Source: Hyphomicrobiales bacterium | GTDB lineage: Bacteria > Pseudomonadota > Alphaproteobacteria > Rhizobiales > Rhizobiaceae | Reading direction: 5' to 3' | DNA: 64,000 bases | Assembly: GCA_900472575.1 (NCBI GenBank) | Contig: UCIV01000005.1 | Location: 62,001 to 126,000, forward strand | Shown: piece after piece, positions 59,805 to 64,000 of the stretch | How positions within the stretch are numbered: the stretch's first letter is position 1 | Layout: every line of letters begins with the position of its first letter | Translations under genes and position numbers: made by a program | Notes under the pieces: model-generated | Database searches by the model: none | Told to the model about the DNA's origin: nothing | The model's input: only the letters and a program-made list of their open reading frames with translations

Positions 59805-61310
59805 TCACCCACAGATAGTCAGCCTGTCGCGGCCGAGTTCCTTGGCTTCGTACATGGCGCGGTCAGCGCTTGCCAGGAGATCCTCTGCAAGCTCGCCGTC
59901 TTCGGGATAGAAGGCGACGCCCATGCTGCAGGTCGCGCCGATGCTTTCTCCCTCAACCAAGACAGGTTCGGCAATGAGGGCCCGCAGCTTATCCAGACGC
60001 CGCAACACGCCGCTGCGGTCGCCATCCGGATTTGAGAAGACGATGGCGAATTCATCGCCGCCCAGCCTGACGATGAGATCGCTCGCACGGATACAGTGAG
60101 CCATGCGATCCGAAAGCGTCTTGAGAACTGCATCACCAGCTGCGTGGCCGTGGGTATCGTTGATCGCCTTGAAATTATCGAGGTCGATATAGGCAACCGT
60201 CACCTTGCGGCTTTCGCGCCGCGCCTCGTGCAGGCTGCGATTGAACTGGCTCCAGAAAAGCGTGCGATTGGGCAGGCCGGTGAGCGGATCGTGATGCGCC
60301 AGATGACGGATACGGCGTTCGCTTTCAGCACGCTCTATGGCAATGCCGGCAAGATCGGTGGCGATCGCCATCAACTCCAGTTCAATCGTCGTCGGCTCGC
60401 GCCTTGTGGGCGAATAAAGCGCAAATGTGCCAAGCACGCGCGCCTCGGCGCCGATGACCGGCGTCGACCAGCAAGAGCGAAAACCGAACAGGGAACCAAG
60501 CTCACGATACGGCTCCCAAAGCGGGTCGGCCTCTACGTCCGCGACTGTCACGAGCGTACCGGTCCAGGCCGCCGTACCGCAGGAACCACGACTTGGACCG
60601 ATTTCTATACTCTCGATGAGCTGCACATAGGAAGGTGAAAGACCGGGGGCCGCGCCTCCTGAGAACCGCTTGCGGTCCTCGTCAAGCAGCATCACAGCGC
60701 CCTTTACATCATGAAGCTGCGCCTCGATAAGCCGGACGATCGCATTCAGCACCACATCCAGTGGCTGACCACGCGCGATCATTTCCAGCAGGCGCGCCTG
60801 GCCGTGGCGCAGCTCTTCCTGCCGTTTTCGTTCGCTGATATCGCGCGAAATGCTGACCAGACCGACTATCTGCCCGGCAGAATTCCTGAGCGCAATTTTC
60901 GAGATGGACAACCAGAACGTCTTGCCGTCATGGCGGACGAGATATTCGTCCTGCTTCTCAACGGCCAAACCACTTTCCATCACCAGCTGCTCCATGGCGA
61001 AAAGCCGGTTGGCGGTCTCTCCGATAAAGACATCGAAATCGGTCTTGCCGATCAGGCTGGAGTAATCGCTGATATCGGCCGCACGGCAGGCTGCTTCGTT
61101 GGCGAAGACAAACCGGCTACGGCGGTCCTTGATCGAAATGAAATCGGGCAACTGATCCAGCACCCTCAGCGCCGTCAGCTCCTGCAACGCCTCCGCAAGG
61201 TCCAGCGCGCAACCGCTGTCCATAACGGTGCGTCGCAATCGCTCGCACGCATCTTCCAATGCTTCCCTCGGTGTTTCCACCGTCATCTCATATGATACGG
61301 GAATTACCAT
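59805..61310 (-). CDS. PAS-GAF-GGDEF diguanylate cyclase
   Basis: A 501-residue cytosolic enzyme with an N-terminal helical segment, PAS (about 50-165), GAF (about 180-320) and GGDEF (about 330-495) domains. The active site LGGDEF is intact. An RxxD-type inhibitory site is not obvious. It makes c-di-GMP in response to two sensed inputs. The ATG at 61310 has GGAG six bases upstream, better than an ATG at 61286. Confidence 0.92.
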   Translation of the reverse strand: MVIPVSYEMTVETPREALEDACERLRRTVMDSGCALDLAEALQELTALRVLDQLPDFISIKDRRSRFVFANEAACRAADISDYSSLIGKTDFDVFIGETANRLFAMEQLVMESGLAVEKQDEYLVRHDGKTFWLSISKIALRNSAGQIVGLVSISRDISERKRQEELRHGQARLLEMIARGQPLDVVLNAIVRLIEAQLHDVKGAVMLLDEDRKRFSGGAAPGLSPSYVQLIESIEIGPSRGSCGTAAWTGTLVTVADVEADPLWEPYRELGSLFGFRSCWSTPVIGAEARVLGTFALYSPTRREPTTIELELMAIATDLAGIAIERAESERRIRHLAHHDPLTGLPNRTLFWSQFNRSLHEARRESRKVTVAYIDLDNFKAINDTHGHAAGDAVLKTLSDRMAHCIRASDLIVRLGGDEFAIVFSNPDGDRSGVLRRLDKLRALIAEPVLVEGESIGATCSMGVAFYPEDGELAEDLLASADRAMYEAKELGRDRLTICG

Positions 61311-61526
61311 GTCCGTCTCCAAGCCCCCGAAACGTCCAGAAATTGCATGCCCCACGCAATACACCTTAAAAAGCAATTGCTACCCCTTGCTTAATAAAAT
61401 CGTGCGATGACATGTCTTGTTGAGATGATTGCAAAGTTTTTACCCGGATACGCAAATATTTGTGACGCAGGTCGATCACAGATACTGCAATGGGAAACTA
61501 TTTATTGACGTGGTGAGGCAAGCTGG

Positions 61527-62900
61527 ATGATTTCGAAACGTCGACTGTTGACAGGGCTGGTCGCAGCGGCCTCGACTGCGGCTCTTGCCCGGTCGGCGGC
61601 AGCCCGATCAGCGGCTATCTCCAGCGGCGAATTGCGTGGCTCCATCGATGCAAGCGCACACGGCATCGTGCCGGGTGGAGGGGAAACGACGCATCGCAAC
61701 CTCCAGCGCCTGCTTATCGAGGCAGCGGGGAAAAACATGCCCGTCTACCTGCCGCCCGGCGACTATCCGATATCGAGCCTTGATCTGCCCGATGGCACCC
61801 GCCTGATCGGGATTGCCGGCGCGACACGCCTGATCCTGTCCGGCTCCGGGATATTGCTGCGGGCCGAAAACGTGCGCCGCATCGAACTGTCGGGCCTGGC
61901 CATCGATGGTGCGGGGCGCGCGGCTGGTGGAGATGCCCCGGCGCTTGCGCTGTTTCGCAACGTGGCGGACCTCGTCATCGAAAATTGCGACGTGGCGAAT
62001 GGGGGCAAGACGGGGCTGCATCTGGAGGCATGCGGCGGCAGAATTACGCGCAACCGGATGACGCGCGCTGCCGAATACGGGCTTTATGCGGTCAATAGCA
62101 CCAATCTCACGGTCGCCGACAATATCGTCTCGGACTGTGGCAATGGCGGCATTCTCATTCATCGCTGGGAAAAAGGTCGGGATGGGACGATCGTTTCCGG
62201 CAATCGCATCTCGCGCACCGGCGCGGGTAATGGCGGCACCGGCCAGTATGGCAATGCGATCAACCTTTACCGCGCCGATGACGTGATCGTTTCCGGCAAT
62301 CACATCTCGAATTCGGCCTTTTCCGCGATCCGCGCCAACAGCGCCTCGAACGCGATGATATCTGGCAATCACTGCAGCGCATCCGGCGAGACGGCGATCT
62401 ACGCGGAATTCTCCTTCGAAGGCGCGATGATCTCGGGCAACTTGGTGGATGGCGCGGCCAACGGCATTTCGGTCGTCAATTTCAACGAGGGCGGCAGGCT
62501 TGCCACCATCTCCAACAATATCGTGCGCAACCTGCGCCTGGTTGGCCCCTACACGGTCGAGGACCCGATCTTCGGCGTCGGCATCAGCGCCGAGGCGGAT
62601 ACGGCGGTGACGGGTAATGTGGTCGAGAACGCGCCCTATGGCGGCCTGGCATTCGGTTTCGGGCCTTACCTGCGCAATGTCACGGCGACCGGCAATATCG
62701 TGCGCGACGCTGGGGTGAGCTGCGTCGTGACGGTGGTGGAAGGTGCAGGTGACGCTATCATCGCCAACAACATCTTTCAGGGGGCGAGACGGGGCGCGAT
62801 CATCGGGTATCGGTGGAGAGAAGCATCGACCGGGGATCTGGCAAAGGGCGGAGCAGAGCGATTTTCGCATCTGACGATCGAGGGCAACCGGGTAAGCTAG
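61527..62900 (+). CDS. Tat-exported right-handed beta-helix protein (TIGR03808-like)
   Basis: A 457-residue protein. The twin-Arg signal SKRRLLTGLVAAAS ends near AAA; the mature part is a parallel beta-helix, with repeats of the form V/ISGNxI (e.g. TIVSGNRIS, VIVSGNHIS, AMISGNLV). It matches the Tat-dependent repeat-protein family TIGR03808, common in Rhizobiales and of unknown function; pectate-lyase-like folds bind polysaccharides. Its stop codon shares the CTAG at 62897-62900 with the convergent ParE gene. Confidence 0.88.
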   Translation: MISKRRLLTGLVAAASTAALARSAAARSAAISSGELRGSIDASAHGIVPGGGETTHRNLQRLLIEAAGKNMPVYLPPGDYPISSLDLPDGTRLIGIAGATRLILSGSGILLRAENVRRIELSGLAIDGAGRAAGGDAPALALFRNVADLVIENCDVANGGKTGLHLEACGGRITRNRMTRAAEYGLYAVNSTNLTVADNIVSDCGNGGILIHRWEKGRDGTIVSGNRISRTGAGNGGTGQYGNAINLYRADDVIVSGNHISNSAFSAIRANSASNAMISGNHCSASGETAIYAEFSFEGAMISGNLVDGAANGISVVNFNEGGRLATISNNIVRNLRLVGPYTVEDPIFGVGISAEADTAVTGNVVENAPYGGLAFGFGPYLRNVTATGNIVRDAGVSCVVTVVEGAGDAIIANNIFQGARRGAIIGYRWREASTGDLAKGGAERFSHLTIEGNRVS

Positions 62901-63214
62901 AGATCGAGGTCGAACGTTTCGTCATCAGCATCGATATCGCGGCCGCGGTGATAGATACGAAGAATGGTGACCGTCTGTTTTTCGATATCAAACGCTATCG
63001 TCGCTTTATATCGATATCCCACCATGCGAATGCCGGGGCGAATATCGTCTCGCCGCATTCCTCGATGCGGGAAGGTAGCAAATCCCGCACAATAATTACG
63101 GATCTTGCCTATATATCCGCGCGCCGCAGCAACCCCCATTTCGGATGCCAGATATCGGAAAATTTCATCGAGATCTCTGATTGCCCGAGGCGAGAAAACG
63201 ACGTCGTAGATCAT
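62897..63214 (-). CDS. parE: ParE-type toxin
   Basis: A 105-residue RelE/ParE superfamily toxin (YDVVFSPRAIRDLDEIFRYL, IRNYCAGFATFPHRG, TVTILRIYHRGRD). ParE members usually poison DNA gyrase. It overlaps the antitoxin gene by four bases, the usual translational coupling, and its stop shares CTAG with the convergent gene at 61527. Confidence 0.9.
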   Translation of the reverse strand: MIYDVVFSPRAIRDLDEIFRYLASEMGVAAARGYIGKIRNYCAGFATFPHRGMRRDDIRPGIRMVGYRYKATIAFDIEKQTVTILRIYHRGRDIDADDETFDLDL

Positions 63215-63498
63215 GACTTCCGTTCTTCTTGAAGTAGTTGTGCCATTGTCACATCGAGCCGGCGATCCACTTCTTCAATCGAAAGCGCTCGCTCCGGATG
63301 AGCTTTCATCTCATCGTATGCGGGTGCAACCTCCTCCACCAGCCACCTTTCGATCGCCGCGTCGCGGGCGATCAGGGTGCGCAGGCCGTCGCGAATGACT
63401 TCGCTTTCGGATGCGTATTCACCGGATGCGACCTTGGCCTTGACCATTTCCGCCATCTCGATCGGAAGCGTGATGCTGAGGGACTGGGTGGTACGCAT
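63211..63498 (-). CDS. parD: ParD-type antitoxin
   Basis: A 95-residue ribbon-helix-helix antitoxin. The N-terminal strand (TTQSLSITLPIEMAEMVKAKV) binds DNA and the C-terminal helices bind ParE. AAGGAG lies before the ATG. It is first in the operon with ParE. Confidence 0.92.
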   Translation of the reverse strand: MRTTQSLSITLPIEMAEMVKAKVASGEYASESEVIRDGLRTLIARDAAIERWLVEEVAPAYDEMKAHPERALSIEEVDRRLDVTMAQLLQEERKS

Positions 63499-63595
63499 GG
63501 AAGCTCCTTGAGGTTATCCGACACGATTTAATCCTATCGAAAACTTTCATGGGCGTCCAACGCAGGATGATCTTCCGTTCGTCACCGAACCTGCT

Positions 63596-63696
63596 TAGAG
63601 CACTTCTGGCGAAAATGGATTTCGCCAGAAGTGCTCTAATCATTTGTTTCACGCAATTCCGAACGCAAAACCGGTTCCCACTTTTGCTGGAATTGC
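63596..63696. repeat. RIME-like rhizobial intergenic repeat
   Basis: A perfect 19-bp inverted repeat (TAGAGCACTTCTGGCGAAA, loop ATGGA) at 63596-63638 is followed by a second pair, GCAATTCC (63653-63660) and GGAATTGC (63689-63696). The second block resembles the RIME1 element of rhizobial genomes. It lies upstream of the glutathione S-transferase gene. Confidence 0.75.
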
Positions 63697-63730
63697 TTTA
63701 GCTTCGCGCCAACTCATCAAGGAGATATCG

Positions 63731-64000
63731 ATGCTGAAGATCTACGGGGTTTACCGTTCACGCGCGACGCGGCCACTCTGGCTTATCGAGGAAATCGGCC
63801 TGCCATTCGAGCTCGTGCCGATCATCCAGGCCTATCGCCTGGCTGACACGTCTGCCCCCGGCTGCCCGGTGCATACCCGCTCGGACGAGTTTCTTGCCGT
63901 CAATCCGATGGGATCGATCCCGTCGATGGACGACGACGGTTTCGTGCTGCACGAGTCGCTTGCGATCTCGCTTTATCTCGCCCGCAAATATGGCGGCGAG
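63731..64000 (+). CDS. Glutathione S-transferase, N-terminal part
   Basis: The first 90 residues of a glutathione S-transferase-family protein; the frame runs off the window. The thioredoxin-like N-terminal domain is visible: [20 protein letters not shown], then the cis-Pro segment SIPSM and [22 protein letters not shown] precedes the ATG. It follows a RIME-like repeat. Confidence 0.85.
   Translation, partial: MLKIYGVYRSRATRPLWLIEEIGLPFELVPIIQAYRLADTSAPGCPVHTRSDEFLAVNPMGSIPSMDDDGFVLHESLAISLYLARKYGGE

Noticed and set aside
1..64000. tRNA, rRNA, prophage or insertion sequence
   Set aside because: No cloverleaf-type arms with a CCA end, ribosomal RNA blocks, integrase or transposase genes were found on reading either strand.

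Overview
The window reads as chromosomal or chromid DNA of a Rhizobiaceae alphaproteobacterium (Rhizobium/Agrobacterium/Neorhizobium type). The reasons are GC-rich coding sequence, a DmeR-DmeF metal efflux pair, chemoreceptors ending in NWEEF, lipoprotein L,D-transpeptidases, a TIGR03808-type Tat protein, CtrA-like boxes (TTAA-N7-TTAA), and intergenic repeats of the kinds common in rhizobia. I see no rRNA, tRNA, CRISPR array, prophage or insertion sequence. About 70 protein genes are supported, mostly single genes or two- to three-gene operons facing divergent regulators.

0-10.5 kb: oligopeptidase B; a small orphan gene under a strong CtrA-like box; dmeRF (Ni/Co efflux and its RcnR-type repressor, with a palindromic G-tract operator); a second orphan gene; a metal-type MerR regulator; GNAT and DJ-1/PfpI proteins; a diheme cytochrome c with a cytochrome c'; a LysE exporter facing a WYL regulator; and a cytochrome b561. 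10.5-23 kb: metallophosphoesterase, L,D-transpeptidase, Fe-type superoxide dismutase, a PAS-GGDEF-EAL protein, a serine esterase, a PhyH-like oxygenase, a branched-chain aminotransferase, ChaC and a PLD-family phospholipase. A 59-codon membrane-protein gene (19600-19779) with a TTG start is easily missed.

23-35 kb: LysR facing an MFS exporter and aldo/keto reductase, another aldo/keto reductase, an orphan RES-domain protein, a periplasmic hydrolase, a DUF3829-like protein, a chemoreceptor, and CorA with a structured leader that contains a possible 19-codon leader peptide. 35-46 kb: a BrkB-type membrane protein, a HerA/YjgR-type ATPase, a VOC-DUF1579-DUF899 operon facing MarR across a palindrome, a cupredoxin-cytochrome b561 pair, SDR facing LysR, a complete RES/Xre toxin-antitoxin pair, a LysE exporter, and ohr facing ohrR.

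46-64 kb: a WYL regulator with a DUF1330 gene, two tandem L,D-transpeptidases, a second chemoreceptor, a Tat-type hydrolase, a membrane protein, the exonuclease-ligase part of the ligase-associated DNA-damage cassette interrupted by a 46-bp near-perfect inverted repeat, an EmrB-type exporter facing MarR, a PAS-GAF-GGDEF cyclase, a Tat-exported beta-helix protein, ParDE, a RIME-like repeat and the 5' part of a glutathione S-transferase gene.

The themes are metal and redox homeostasis, peroxide and DNA-damage defence, cell-wall crosslinking, chemotaxis and c-di-GMP signalling. No single large new system is evident. The most interesting leads are the corA leader, the CtrA-box orphan gene, the repeat-split ligase-exonuclease operon, the orphan RES protein and several unannotated small proteins.
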